Shown: positions 39,977-49,545 of the stretch, piece by piece
How positions within the stretch are numbered: position 1 is the first letter of the stretch
Layout of the letters: each line of letters opens with the position of its first letter
Assembly (NCBI RefSeq): GCF_030527965.1
Contig: NZ_JAUMZU010000005.1
Coordinates: 53,775 to 117,774, forward strand
Length of the DNA: 64,000 bases
Origin: Neisseria sp.
Lineage (GTDB): Bacteria; Pseudomonadota; Gammaproteobacteria; Burkholderiales; Neisseriaceae
Reading direction: 5' to 3'
The notes under the pieces: generated by a model
The model's database searches: none
What the model was told of the DNA's origin: nothing
Seen by the model: only the letters and a program-made list of their open reading frames with translations
Made by a program: the position numbers and the translations under genes

Positions 39977-40837
39977 ATGTTGAGTAAAATCAGTGAATTT
40001 TTAAGCGAGTTATCCGGCGCTGAGCGTAAAGTAGCCGAATGTGCTTTGGCAGAACCAAAATGGTTTGTTCATGCGGCCGTGGCGGAAATTGCCGAGCGTG
40101 CTTTGGTGAGCCAGCCTACCGTTATCCGCTTCTGCCGCAGCTTGGGCTATAAAGGCCTGCCTGAATTTAAGCTGGCGTTGTCGGCCAGTATCGGCCAAGA
40201 AGGTATGCCTTTCGTACACGCGGAACTCAACAGTGACGATGATATGGGCGATGTTACCGAAAAAGTGTTGGGTAATACCGCCGCATCCATTCTTGGTGCA
40301 CGACGGTTCCTGAATGAAACTGAATTGGAAAATGCCATCGCGATGCTAACCCATGCTCGCCGCATCGAGTTTTACGGGGTAGGGAACTCCGGTATTGTGG
40401 CTCAGGATGCGCAGCATAAATTTTTCCGTTTCGGTATGTCGACCGTAGCTTATGCCGACCCGCACATTCAGCTTATGGCCGCTTCTGTGTTGACCGAGCA
40501 GGATGTGTTGGTGGTGATTTCCAATTCGGGCTCGTCGATTGAAGTATTGGATGCGGTGAGCATTGCCAAAGAAAACGGGGCTTCGGTGATTGCGATTACC
40601 CGTGCCGATTCCGCTCTGGCCCAGCTGGCGGATTGCGTGCTGAACGTAGCCTCGTCGGAAAACAGCGAACAATATACGCCGATGGTTTCCCGTTTGTTGC
40701 AACTGGTGGTGGTCGACATTCTGGCTATCGGCTTGGCGTTGCGCTTAGGTGAAACCGCCAGCCTGCAATTACAAAAAGGTAAACGAAGTATTCATAATAA
40801 GCGTATCGAGCATGATCAAGCAGAAGATGATGCCTGA
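39977..40837 (+). CDS. hexR: HexR, RpiR-family transcription regulator
   Basis: A 286-residue regulator. The N-terminal RpiR helix-turn-helix domain (about 1-77) contains AERALVSQPTVIRFCRSLGYKGLPEFK, and a SIS sugar-phosphate-binding domain (about 125-260) contains EFYGVGNSGIVAQDAQHKFFRFG and DVLVVISNSGSSIEVLDAV. HexR proteins repress glucose catabolic genes and are released by KDPG. Its position between glk and pgi matches the known neisserial cluster. HexR-like palindromes lie upstream of eda, between edd and zwf, and upstream of pgi. Confidence 0.92.
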   Translation: MLSKISEFLSELSGAERKVAECALAEPKWFVHAAVAEIAERALVSQPTVIRFCRSLGYKGLPEFKLALSASIGQEGMPFVHAELNSDDDMGDVTEKVLGNTAASILGARRFLNETELENAIAMLTHARRIEFYGVGNSGIVAQDAQHKFFRFGMSTVAYADPHIQLMAASVLTEQDVLVVISNSGSSIEVLDAVSIAKENGASVIAITRADSALAQLADCVLNVASSENSEQYTPMVSRLLQLVVVDILAIGLALRLGETASLQLQKGKRSIHNKRIEHDQAEDDA

Positions 40838-40901
40838 GTAAATCGCAGATAAAACGTTATGCTGCCCAAGTGGCGGCAAAACGGCTGAATTTGATTTTAT
40901 T

Positions 40902-40916
40902 TGTAGCTTTATTACA
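40902..40916 (+). promoter_or_regulatory. HexR-box-like palindrome upstream of pgi
   Basis: TGTAGCTTTATTACA has the TGTA/TACA outer half-sites of the recalled HexR consensus and matches it at 11 of 15 positions. It lies in the 185-base gap between hexR and pgi, 106 bases before the pgi start. It would let HexR control pgi separately from its own gene. Confidence 0.55.
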
Positions 40917-41022
40917 AAATAGTTAGCCGGATTTGTGAACCATTCTTTCAGACAGCCTGCTTCAGGTTGCCGTTTTCCTCATAATCAGCTTCACTCATAC
41001 AGATAAATATAAAGGACAACCA

Positions 41023-42702
41023 ATGAAAAATTTGCAAGAATTACCCGCCTGGAAACAGTTATGGAGCCTCTTTGAAACCGCCAAAAACCTGCATATGCGC
41101 GAATTGTTCGAGCAGGATCCGAAGCGCGCCGAACGCTATTGGCTGGAAGTGGGCGGCTTGAAACTGGATTACTCTAAAAACCGCATCACCGATGAAATTT
41201 TGCAAGGCCTGATGGCATTGGCCAGGGAAGCCGGCGTGGAAGAGCGCAGAAAAGCCATGTTTGCCGGTGAGAAAATCAACAAAACCGAAAACCGCGCCGT
41301 TTTGCATGTGGCTTTGCGCAACCGCACTAATGCGCCGATCGAGGTTGACGGTGAAGATGTGATGCCTAAAGTCAACAGCGTGCTGGAGCGTATGGGCCGT
41401 TTTGCCCATGCCGTGCGCTGCGGCGACTGGTTGGGCTACACCAATCAAGTGATTACGGATGTGGTCAACATCGGTATCGGTGGTTCGGATTTAGGCCCGC
41501 TGATGATGTGTTCCGCTTTGAAAAACTACGGCCATCCGCGCCTGAGAATGCATTTCGTATCTAACGTGGACGGCGCTCAATTGCGCGATACACTTGAGCG
41601 TGTGCATCCGGAAACCACTTTATTCATCATTGCATCTAAAACCTTTACTACGCAGGAAACGCTAACCAATGCAAATACCGCGCGCCAATGGTTCTTGCGC
41701 GAAGGCAGCGAGGAAGACATTGCCAAGCATTTCGTGGCGGTATCTACCAATAAAAAAGCGGTTGCCGAATTCGGTATCGACACCGACCATATGTTTGAAT
41801 TTTGGGATTGGGTAGGCGGCCGTTACAGCCTTTGGTCGGCCATCGGCTTGCCGATCATGCTTTATTTGGGTGAAGAAAACTTCATCGAAATGCTCAATGG
41901 CGCCCATTTGATGGATCAGCATTTTTACAATGCGCCATTGGAGCAAAATATGCCTGTATTGCTGGCGATGGTCGGCATTTGGTATATCAATTATTTTGGC
42001 GGCGGCAGCCATATCATTGCGCCTTACGACCAACACTTGCATCGTTTGCCCAAGTTTATCCAGCAGCTGGATATGGAATCGAACGGCAAACAAGTAACCA
42101 TGGACGGAAAACCCGTGCAATACGAAACCGGCCCGATTATTTGGGGTGAAACCGGCATCAACGGCCAGCATGCGTTCTTCCAATTGCTTCACCAAGGCAC
42201 GCACATCACACCGATTGATTTGATTGCGTCTTTGGAAAAACGCAGCAATTTGCCCGGCCATCATGAAATTTTGCTCAGTAATGTATTTGCGCAGGCCGAA
42301 GCCTTCATGCGAGGCAAAACACCGGATGAAGCGCGTCAGGAGCTGCGTGAACAAGGGGTGGACGAAGCGCGTATCGAGGCTTTGGTTCCGCATAAAACCT
42401 TCTCCGGCAACCGCCCAAGCAACCTTATTATGCTGAATGAAGTCGACCCGCGTAACATGGGCAGCCTGATTGCTCTTTACGAACATAAAGTATTCGTACA
42501 AGGCGTTATCTGGGGTATCAACAGCTTCGACCAATGGGGCGTGGAGCTGGGTAAACAGCTTGCCAAAACCATTCTTTCCGAATTAACCGGAACCATTCCG
42601 CCGCAAAAACACGACAGTTCTACCGAGCACCTTATCCATGTTTATCGTCAGACCAACTGCGATGTAGACGGAACCTGTGCGTTGTTTGATGAGAAAAAAT
42701 GA
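41023..42702 (+). CDS. pgi: Glucose-6-phosphate isomerase
   Basis: Interconverts glucose-6-phosphate and fructose-6-phosphate. At 559 residues it is the long bacterial form. Signatures: [15 protein letters not shown] near residue 150, [13 protein letters not shown] near 207, [17 protein letters not shown] near 265, [23 protein letters not shown] sequence near 378 and the C-terminal [22 protein letters not shown] precedes the ATG. It closes the glucose cluster and is followed by an inverted DUS terminator. Confidence 0.95.
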   Translation: MKNLQELPAWKQLWSLFETAKNLHMRELFEQDPKRAERYWLEVGGLKLDYSKNRITDEILQGLMALAREAGVEERRKAMFAGEKINKTENRAVLHVALRNRTNAPIEVDGEDVMPKVNSVLERMGRFAHAVRCGDWLGYTNQVITDVVNIGIGGSDLGPLMMCSALKNYGHPRLRMHFVSNVDGAQLRDTLERVHPETTLFIIASKTFTTQETLTNANTARQWFLREGSEEDIAKHFVAVSTNKKAVAEFGIDTDHMFEFWDWVGGRYSLWSAIGLPIMLYLGEENFIEMLNGAHLMDQHFYNAPLEQNMPVLLAMVGIWYINYFGGGSHIIAPYDQHLHRLPKFIQQLDMESNGKQVTMDGKPVQYETGPIIWGETGINGQHAFFQLLHQGTHITPIDLIASLEKRSNLPGHHEILLSNVFAQAEAFMRGKTPDEARQELREQGVDEARIEALVPHKTFSGNRPSNLIMLNEVDPRNMGSLIALYEHKVFVQGVIWGINSFDQWGVELGKQLAKTILSELTGTIPPQKHDSSTEHLIHVYRQTNCDVDGTCALFDEKK

Positions 42703-42734
42703 TTCAATCAAACGAATGATTGATGATTAAAGCC

Positions 42735-42765
42735 AATGCCTGTCTGAATTTTTCAGACAGGCATT
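42735..42765 (+). terminator. Inverted DUS terminator after pgi
   Basis: Two DUS copies face each other across three T residues; the 14-bp stem begins 33 bases after the pgi stop. The following 160 bases before recG contain no gene that I can support. Confidence 0.8.
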
Positions 42766-42926
42766 TATCATTGCGTATGATTGTTTCGACTGTTTGCCCC
42801 ATTTCTTTAAAGACCACTTGTACCTTATCGTGATGATGATTGGCTGGAGGTGAATTTGACAAATGAAGTTCTTGAGCCATATAAGGTAAAATGTCGCCAA
42901 CGCCAAACAGACCTGCTTGATACCTG

Positions 42927-44966
42927 ATGACACCGGAAATCCGCAAACTGCTCAAAATCACAGACACCGCCGCCCAGAAGCTGGATAAGCTGGGTTTGAA
43001 GAGCGTGTGGGATGTGGTGTTGCATCTGCCGTTACGCTACGAAGACGAAACGCACATCACGCCGCTTGCCGATGCTCCTTTCGGCGTACCTTGCCAGATT
43101 GAAGGAACGGTTGTGCGGCAAGATGTGCAGTTTAAACCGCGCAAGCAATTGGTTGTTCAGATGAGAGACGATGCGGGTCAGGTATTGTTTTTACGGTTTA
43201 TCCATTTTTATGCCAGCACGCAAAAGCAGGTGGCCGAAGGGCGGCGGATTAGGGCGGTGGGCGAAATCAAGCATGGTTTTTTCGGCAAAGAAATGATTCA
43301 TCCGAAAATCAGAGATGCGGAAAACAGCGGGCTGGCCGAAAGCCTGACGCCGGTTTATCCGACGGTAAACGGCTTGAACCAACCGACTTTACGCCGCATC
43401 GTGCAAACGGCTATGGAAGCCGTTCCGCTCAACGATACCTTGCCCGAAGAATTGCTGGCGCAATTGAAATTACCGCATCTGGCCGAGAGCTTGCGCCTTT
43501 TGCATGCGCCGCCGCCGGAATACAGCGTAACTCATCTTTCCGACGGCACATTGCCGGCCTGGCAGCGGTTGAAGTTCGATGAATTGTTGGCGCAACAGCT
43601 TTCGATGCGGCTGGCTCGGCAGAAGCGGGTTGAGGCGCGGGCGAAACCCGTATGTGGCGATGGCAGCATGAGCAATCGTTTGCTTTCGGTGTTGCCGTTC
43701 GAGCTGACCGGAGCCCAGCAGCGCGTATTGGCCGAAATCAGGCAGGATATGGCGCAGCCCCATCCTATGCACCGCTTGTTGCAGGGTGACGTCGGTAGTG
43801 GCAAAACCATTGTGGCGGCCTTGTCGGCATTGAGTGCGATTGAAGCGGGTTATCAAGTGGCGGTTATGGCGCCAACCGAAATTCTGGCCGAGCAGCATTA
43901 TGCGAAATTCAAGCAATGGTTCGAGCCTATGGGTTTGGACGTGGCTTGGTTGACCGGTGGCGGACGGAAAAAAAGCAAGGAGCAAACCAAGGCTTTGCTG
44001 GAAAGCGGTGAAATCAAAATTGCAGTCGGCACCCATGCACTGTTTCAAGATGACGTACAGTTTGAGCAGTTGGGGCTGGTGATTGTGGATGAGCAGCATC
44101 GATTCGGCGTGGCGCAGCGGCTGGCGTTAAAAAACAAAGGGCAAGACGTGCATCAGCTGATGATGTCGGCCACGCCGATTCCGCGTACTCTGGCGATGAG
44201 TTTTTTTGCCGATTTGGACGTGTCGGTTATCGATGAATTGCCACCCAATCGCACGCCCATCAAAACCCGATTGGTCAATAGTGCCCGCCGCGCGGAAGTG
44301 GAAAACTTCGTGCTCGGCACATGTGAAAAAGGGCAGCAGGCCTATTGGGTTTGCCCTTTGATTGAAGAGAGCGAAACTTTACAATTACAAACCGCCGTTG
44401 ATACGCAGCTTGAATTGCAGCAAGCATTGCCGTCGCTGAACATCGGCTTGCTGCACGGCAGGATGAAGGCGGCGGAAAAAGCGGCCGTTATGGCGGAATT
44501 TTCCTCAGGCAATATTCACGTATTGGTGGCAACAACGGTGATTGAAGTTGGGGTGGATGTGCCCAATGCCAGTCTGATGGTTATCGAGCATGCCGAACGT
44601 ATGGGTTTAGCACAGCTGCATCAATTGAGGGGCAGGGTGGGCCGCGGGGTGGCGGCCAGCAGTTGCGTTTTGTTGTTTGCCGAACCGTTGAGCGAATTGG
44701 CCAAAGCACGATTGAAAGTGATTTATGAAAATACCGACGGTTTTGAAATCGCGTGGCAGGATTTGAATATTCGGGGGCCGGGAGAGTTTCTCGGCGCGCG
44801 GCAGAGCGGGGTGCCCATGTTGCGGTTTGCCAATTTGCAAGAAGACATGCGTCTTTTAGAGCAAGCCCGCGATATTGCGCCGGAATTGATTGCCAAACGA
44901 CCGGATGTGGTGCAGGCACATTTAAACAGATGGTTGGGCAGCCGTGAAAACTATCTGGGTGTGTAA
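42927..44966 (+). CDS. recG: ATP-dependent DNA helicase RecG
   Basis: Remodels branched DNA such as stalled forks and Holliday junctions. It has 679 residues. The N-terminal wedge domain includes an OB fold (about 60-150). The helicase core carries Walker A in LLQGDVGSGKTIVAALSAL near residue 285, motif II DEQH in LVIVDEQHRFGVAQR near 390, MSATPIPRTLAM, and motif VI QLRGRVGRG near 570. The end fits the family (ARDIAPELIAKRPDV). Length is normal. Two direct DUS copies follow the stop. Confidence 0.95.
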   Translation: MTPEIRKLLKITDTAAQKLDKLGLKSVWDVVLHLPLRYEDETHITPLADAPFGVPCQIEGTVVRQDVQFKPRKQLVVQMRDDAGQVLFLRFIHFYASTQKQVAEGRRIRAVGEIKHGFFGKEMIHPKIRDAENSGLAESLTPVYPTVNGLNQPTLRRIVQTAMEAVPLNDTLPEELLAQLKLPHLAESLRLLHAPPPEYSVTHLSDGTLPAWQRLKFDELLAQQLSMRLARQKRVEARAKPVCGDGSMSNRLLSVLPFELTGAQQRVLAEIRQDMAQPHPMHRLLQGDVGSGKTIVAALSALSAIEAGYQVAVMAPTEILAEQHYAKFKQWFEPMGLDVAWLTGGGRKKSKEQTKALLESGEIKIAVGTHALFQDDVQFEQLGLVIVDEQHRFGVAQRLALKNKGQDVHQLMMSATPIPRTLAMSFFADLDVSVIDELPPNRTPIKTRLVNSARRAEVENFVLGTCEKGQQAYWVCPLIEESETLQLQTAVDTQLELQQALPSLNIGLLHGRMKAAEKAAVMAEFSSGNIHVLVATTVIEVGVDVPNASLMVIEHAERMGLAQLHQLRGRVGRGVAASSCVLLFAEPLSELAKARLKVIYENTDGFEIAWQDLNIRGPGEFLGARQSGVPMLRFANLQEDMRLLEQARDIAPELIAKRPDVVQAHLNRWLGSRENYLGV

Positions 44967-45052
44967 TGCCTGTCTGAAAAAAGCAGTGTACACTTTTGAT
45001 TTCAGCCCGAATGCCTGTCTGAAAACCTCGAATCCTTTAACGAAAGAGCCTT

Positions 45053-46327
45053 ATGAAACCTCAGCGTCTGACCCCGCAACAGCAGAAAATACAGCACCAG
45101 CTAGACAAAATTTCCGCGCGGTTTCAAGCCTGCTCGGCTGCCGGAGATTTTCCTGCTGCGATGCGGGAATCGTTGAAGGCGCACAAGCTGATACCGAAAG
45201 CCATCGCGCCTTTGAGCGATGCCGCATCTATGGCGGTCAAAAGCAGCTTGTGGGCGGAAGGCATCAAATATGCCAAGCAGGCATTGAAGCTGGATGCTAA
45301 ACACATCAACGCTTATGATGCGCTTTCCCATGCTTATGATGGCTTGGCGGATTGGGAAAATTGCGCTCGTTACGGATTGCGCGCCTTGCAGCTGCGCGAC
45401 GAGCTTTACGGCCAAACGCAAGTGGTATTGCCGCCAATCGTGCCGCAGCCGGATGGCAAAAAAATCATTTCGTTTTCCCTGTTCGGCGCCAGCTCGGCCT
45501 ATTGCGAAACGGCGGTGATGAACGCCGAACTTTGCCCGTCGGTTTATCCGGGTTGGGTATGCTGTTTTTATATCGACGATAGTGTGCCGGAGCAAATCGT
45601 AACGCGGTTGAAGCACTTTGGCGCGGAAACCGTTTTGGTTGAAGAAGCACTGCAAAGCTGGCCGGCTACGATGTGGCGTTTTCTGGCGGCGGATGATGAG
45701 AATGCTGCTTATGTGGTGTTTCGTGATGCCGATTCGGTTATTTCACAACGGGAAGCCAAAGCGGTAAACAAATGGTTGGCCGGAGGTAAACTGTTTCACA
45801 CGATGCGCGATGCGGGCACGCATACCGAGCTGATTCTGGCCGGTTTGTGGGGTATGGTTGCCGGCGCAGTGCCGGATATGCGGGGGAAAATAGATGCCTA
45901 TCTGAAAAATCCGTTGGAATCGCGCCATTTTGCCGATCAGTTTTTCTTGCGCGAGCATATTTGGCCTTACGCGAAGCAAAGCCTGTGTGCTCATGACCGC
46001 TTGTTCGGTTTTCTTGATGCGCCGGATTTTCCTGAAACATGGCCGAATTTTATCCCTGAAAAACATCATGTCGGTTGTAATGAAGGCAATTCGCATATTG
46101 CGGCGGCACTCGATTTGCCGGAAGGCAGCCGGATTTTATGGCGCCTGTTTACCCGTATTTCCCCCTTGTTTGGCGAAAATTATGCAGAAATCGTTAACGA
46201 AGAAGAGCGCTTGGTTTGTTCTTATGAAACCGTTGTGCAAAAGGGCGAGCTGAGCGCTTATATCCCGCGCAGATATTCGCAAGGCGTGGCGCGCGGCTTA
46301 ACCAAGGTAACGGTGGCCGCCTTGTGA
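45053..46327 (+). CDS. TPR plus glycosyltransferase-like protein, unknown function
   Basis: A 424-residue cytoplasmic protein. The first 120 residues form helical, TPR-like repeats (SLKAHKLIPKAIAPL, EGIKYAKQALKLDAKHINAYDALSHAYDGLADWENCARYGLRALQL). After a Pro-rich linker, residues about 140-410 have features of a GT-A-like glycosyltransferase: an N-terminal beta strand KKIISFSLFG, CCFYIDDSVP, and the putative nucleotide-sugar/metal motif YVVFRDADSVIS (DxD). No signal peptide or membrane segment is seen. The sugar donor and acceptor are unknown; it could modify LOS, pilin glycans or a protein. AAGAGCC precedes the ATG. Confidence 0.65.
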   Translation: MKPQRLTPQQQKIQHQLDKISARFQACSAAGDFPAAMRESLKAHKLIPKAIAPLSDAASMAVKSSLWAEGIKYAKQALKLDAKHINAYDALSHAYDGLADWENCARYGLRALQLRDELYGQTQVVLPPIVPQPDGKKIISFSLFGASSAYCETAVMNAELCPSVYPGWVCCFYIDDSVPEQIVTRLKHFGAETVLVEEALQSWPATMWRFLAADDENAAYVVFRDADSVISQREAKAVNKWLAGGKLFHTMRDAGTHTELILAGLWGMVAGAVPDMRGKIDAYLKNPLESRHFADQFFLREHIWPYAKQSLCAHDRLFGFLDAPDFPETWPNFIPEKHHVGCNEGNSHIAAALDLPEGSRILWRLFTRISPLFGENYAEIVNEEERLVCSYETVVQKGELSAYIPRRYSQGVARGLTKVTVAAL

Positions 46328-46413
46328 TAAGCATCGCTGATGTTGTCTTTATTTACTACTTCGTTATCGTATGAAACGGCTATTTTCTTAATGCTATTCT
46401 TGAAACGTCTATC

Positions 46414-48855
46414 ATGACCCAATCCTGTTTCCATTGCGGATTACCCGTGCCAGAGGATGTTCATCTGCCCATCCATTATGAAAACCAAGAAGAACCCGCC
46501 TGTTGCGCAGGCTGCCAAGCGGTGGCGCAAAGCATCATTGATGCGGGCTTGGGCAATTATTACAAGCAGCGTACGGCAGAGGCGCAAAAGGCGGATCTGC
46601 CGCCGCAAGAGCTGCTCGATCAGCTCCGATTGTATGATTTGCCCGAAGTGCAGGCTGATTTTGTGGAAATGGATTCGGCAGACGGGCGCGAGGCTGTATT
46701 GATGCTCGGCGGCATTACCTGTGCGGCTTGCGTGTGGTTGATTGAGCAACAGCTTTTACGACTGGCCGGCGTGGTATCGGTTGAATTGAATTACAGTACG
46801 CAAAGGGTGCGCGTCAAATGGGATGAACGCAGAGTTAAGCTTTCGGATATTTTGTTACGTATTCGGAATACAGGCTATTCCGCCGCACCTTATGATGCGC
46901 AGAAAGTGGAAGAAACGGCGATTAAGGAGCGTAAAAAATCGCTGGCACGCTTGGCCGTGGCGGGTTTGTGCATGATGCAGACCATGATGTTCGCCATTCC
47001 GACCTATCTTTACGACAACATCGAGCCGCAATACCTGACAGTTTTGCATTGGGGCGCATTTCTGATGGTGCTGCCCGTAATATTCTATTCCGCGGTGCCG
47101 TTTTATCAGGGCGCATTGCGTGATGTGAGAAACCGCCGTACCGGCATGGATACGCCGGTGGCGCTGGCGATATTACTGGCGTTTTTAGGCAGTACTTACG
47201 CGTTGCTGTCGGGCGCTCGAAACAATATGTATTTTGAAGGCATCGCGATGTTTGCCTTCCTGCTTTTATTGGGGCGCTTTATGGAACAGGCGGCGCGGCG
47301 CAAGGCGGGCGACGCGGCCGAGCGACTGGTTAAGCTGGTGCCTGCTTTCTGCCATAAACTGCCTGCTTATCCTGCCGAAACGGTGCAAGAGGCGGCGGTG
47401 GCGCAGTTGAAGGAAGGCGATGTGATATTGGTGCGCGCGGGCGAAGTGATTCCGGTTGACGGCACAGTTTTGTTGGGCGAAAGCGAAGCCAACGAGGCCA
47501 TGTTGACGGGGGAGAGTTTGCCGATAGCCAAACATGAAGGCGACCAAGTAACGGCGGGAACGCTTAACACGACCGGCCCGCTGGTTATCCGTGCCGACGA
47601 AGTCGGCAGCCGTACCCGTTTGGCACACATTGTGAAATTACTCGACAGGGCTTTGTCGCAGAAACCGCGTTTGGCGGAGCTGGCCGATAAATATGCCGCG
47701 AAATTCGTTTCCCGCATGTTGTTGGCTGCTGTGCTGGTGTTTGCCGTGTGGTGGTATTTTGCCGACGTGTATCAGGCATTATGGGTAACGGTTTCTTTAT
47801 TGGTGATTACTTGCCCGTGCGCACTTTCGCTGGCCACGCCGACCGCCTTGGCCGTGTCGACGGGCAAATTGGCGGCAGGCGGTGTGCTGGTGGCTCGCGG
47901 TCATGCGCTGGAAGCTCTGGCGGAGGCAACCGATGTGGTGTTTGATAAAACCGGTACGTTGACCGAAGGTAATCTGTGGGTAGCCGAAACCATATTGTTG
48001 GGCGGCAAACATGTCGTTCAGGCAGCGCAGATGTTGGAAAGCCAGTCTGAGCACCCGATTGCACGGGCAATTATGAAGCTGCCGGTGACAGCGCCTGTTG
48101 AGATGACCGGCGAGCAACGGGTCAACCGCGTGGGGCATGGCGTGAGTGCGGTATTGAATATTTCGGGTAAGCGACAAATCTGGGCGATTGGCCGTCTTGA
48201 GTTTGTTGCGGAAATAGCCGGAACTTTGCCGGTTGAATACCGGAATATCGAGCACGATGGCACATTGATCGCTTTGGGAAACCAAGAGGGATTCGAGGCT
48301 TTGTTTTTCTTGAAAGATCAAGTAAAGGCTGGTGTGCCTGAAATGTTGGGGCGGTTAACGCAGCGGGGTATCGTGCCGCATATTCTGAGCGGCGACAGAC
48401 AAGCAGCGGTAAATGCGTTGGCAAAGCAGCTTGAAATTACCCATACGTATGCCGAAGCAACGCCGGAAGACAAACTGGCTTACGTACAAACTTTGCAACG
48501 ACAAGGCCGCAAGGTGCTGATGGTGGGCGACGGCATCAACGATGCGCCCGTGCTGGCAGCGGCAGACGTATCTGTGGCGGTGGCGGGAGGCGCCGATGTG
48601 GCGCGTGACGGTGCCGATGTGGTACTTTTAAATGAAGATATGGCCGTGTTACCCGAAATGCTGATGCAGGCAGTGCGTACCCGTGCCAATATCCGGCAGA
48701 ATTTAGTATGGGCCAGCTTGTACAATATCGTTGCGATGCCGTTGGCGGCAGCGGGCTATGTAACGCCATGGATTGCGGCACTGGGCATGAGCAGCAGCTC
48801 TTTATTGGTTTTGATGAACGCTTTGAGACTGGGGCGACGGAGAGACTCAAACTAA
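46414..48855 (+). CDS. CcoI/FixI-like copper-transporting P1B-type ATPase
   Basis: An 813-residue heavy-metal pump. The N-terminus has two cysteine motifs, CFHCGLPVP and CCAGCQAV, followed by a heavy-metal domain with GGITCAACVWLIEQ near residue 108. Core motifs are complete: TGES (MLTGESLP), the metal-site CPC (VITCPCALSLATP), phosphorylation DKTGT (VFDKTGTLTEG) and GDGINDAP. The extra N-terminal cysteine region is typical of CcoI/FixI pumps that supply copper to cbb3 oxidase. The last codons (RRRDSN) are encoded by the left attachment site of the integrated element, so the C-terminus may differ from the pre-insertion form. Confidence 0.9.
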   Translation: MTQSCFHCGLPVPEDVHLPIHYENQEEPACCAGCQAVAQSIIDAGLGNYYKQRTAEAQKADLPPQELLDQLRLYDLPEVQADFVEMDSADGREAVLMLGGITCAACVWLIEQQLLRLAGVVSVELNYSTQRVRVKWDERRVKLSDILLRIRNTGYSAAPYDAQKVEETAIKERKKSLARLAVAGLCMMQTMMFAIPTYLYDNIEPQYLTVLHWGAFLMVLPVIFYSAVPFYQGALRDVRNRRTGMDTPVALAILLAFLGSTYALLSGARNNMYFEGIAMFAFLLLLGRFMEQAARRKAGDAAERLVKLVPAFCHKLPAYPAETVQEAAVAQLKEGDVILVRAGEVIPVDGTVLLGESEANEAMLTGESLPIAKHEGDQVTAGTLNTTGPLVIRADEVGSRTRLAHIVKLLDRALSQKPRLAELADKYAAKFVSRMLLAAVLVFAVWWYFADVYQALWVTVSLLVITCPCALSLATPTALAVSTGKLAAGGVLVARGHALEALAEATDVVFDKTGTLTEGNLWVAETILLGGKHVVQAAQMLESQSEHPIARAIMKLPVTAPVEMTGEQRVNRVGHGVSAVLNISGKRQIWAIGRLEFVAEIAGTLPVEYRNIEHDGTLIALGNQEGFEALFFLKDQVKAGVPEMLGRLTQRGIVPHILSGDRQAAVNALAKQLEITHTYAEATPEDKLAYVQTLQRQGRKVLMVGDGINDAPVLAAADVSVAVAGGADVARDGADVVLLNEDMAVLPEMLMQAVRTRANIRQNLVWASLYNIVAMPLAAAGYVTPWIAALGMSSSSLLVLMNALRLGRRRDSN
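48830..48853. other. Left attachment site (attL)
   Basis: Contains GACGGAGAGACTC, identical to 58592-58604, and flanking bases that look like a decayed copy of the tRNA acceptor end: TGGGGCGACGG against TGGTGCGGACGG, one substitution and one deletion. It overlaps the last codons of the P-type ATPase gene. Confidence 0.7.
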
Positions 48856-49137
48856 ACTATTAAATTATTGTTTATAAAGTAAATAAAATTTTATAAAAAC
48901 TAAAGCACCAACAAAAGCACCAACATTTTAATGAAGTCATGCGCTTTCTTGGGGTGGTTTGTGGCTTTTGCGTTACTTAGCCGCGCGGCGGTTCGTTTTC
49001 TGCTCTGTGGTCGTGGTGCGGTGCCATCGGTTCGGCTGCGGTTTCGGATTTTCCCCGCCGTTTGCGGCGGTTTGGCCGTATGGCTGGCGGTTTTGTCGGT
49101 CAGGTGTTGAAAAAAGCGTATATATATAAAAAAACCT
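48856..49137. other. Left-end region of the element, no gene seen
   Basis: It starts with a very AT-rich stretch and two tandem AAAGCACCAACA copies at 48902-48925. A minus-strand frame across 48900-49208 has no ribosome site, and its sequence is dictated by repeats. No supported gene. Confidence 0.5.
48902..48925. repeat. Left arm-type repeats, two AAAGCACCAACA copies
   Basis: Two perfect tandem copies of the 12-mer AAAGCACCAACA. The same 12-mer occurs three times at the other end of the element (58321-58332 and 58389-58400 inverted, 58427-58438 direct) and I saw it nowhere else. Placement at both ends next to the att cores fits arm-type binding sites for the integrase. Confidence 0.65.
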
Positions 49138-49391
49138 GCGGTTATGGCGGTTATGCGGTTATGAATCGCTGTAACCCTCATGGATAAAGGCTTTTCGCAT
49201 AACCGCACACAATTTCCCTACTGGTTATGTGCGGTTATGATTATTGTCTTTACATTATAATTATTTGATTAAAAAGATATAACCGGCATAACCGCAGCAT
49301 AACCGGTAAATTTATGTTAAGCGGTTATGCAAAGAAGCCCATGAATAAAGGCTTTCAGGGGTGTTTTTAATTGCATAACCGCTATAACCGC
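49138..49391. repeat. Iteron cluster, candidate replication origin
   Basis: At least seven exact copies of GCGGTTATG or its reverse complement CATAACCGC lie within 254 bases: 49138, 49147, 49155, 49198 (reverse), 49231, 49287 (reverse), 49321 and 49374 (reverse), with near-copies at 49278, 49298 and 49383. A second direct repeat, CATGRATAAAGGCTTT, occurs near 49179 and 49340. The cluster is about 155 bases beyond the end of the helicase gene. P4 likewise has an iteron origin bound by its primase-helicase. Origin function is inferred. Confidence 0.65.
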
Positions 49392-49545
49392 TAAAAAACA
49401 GATACGCGCATAAGTGTTTTCTGGAAAATTGGAAACAATGGAGTATTTTTTTTTTGCTTGATAGTTTCCCAATAAGAAACAATCAAAGAAAGTTATAAAC
49501 CTGAATGCAATAAAAAACCGCCTGATTTAGGCGGCTGGTGTGTGG

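Noticed and set aside
48900..49208. Minus-strand open frame of 102 codons at the left end of the element
   Set aside because: No ribosome site; its sequence is the translation of iterons and arm repeats, with no protein-like character.
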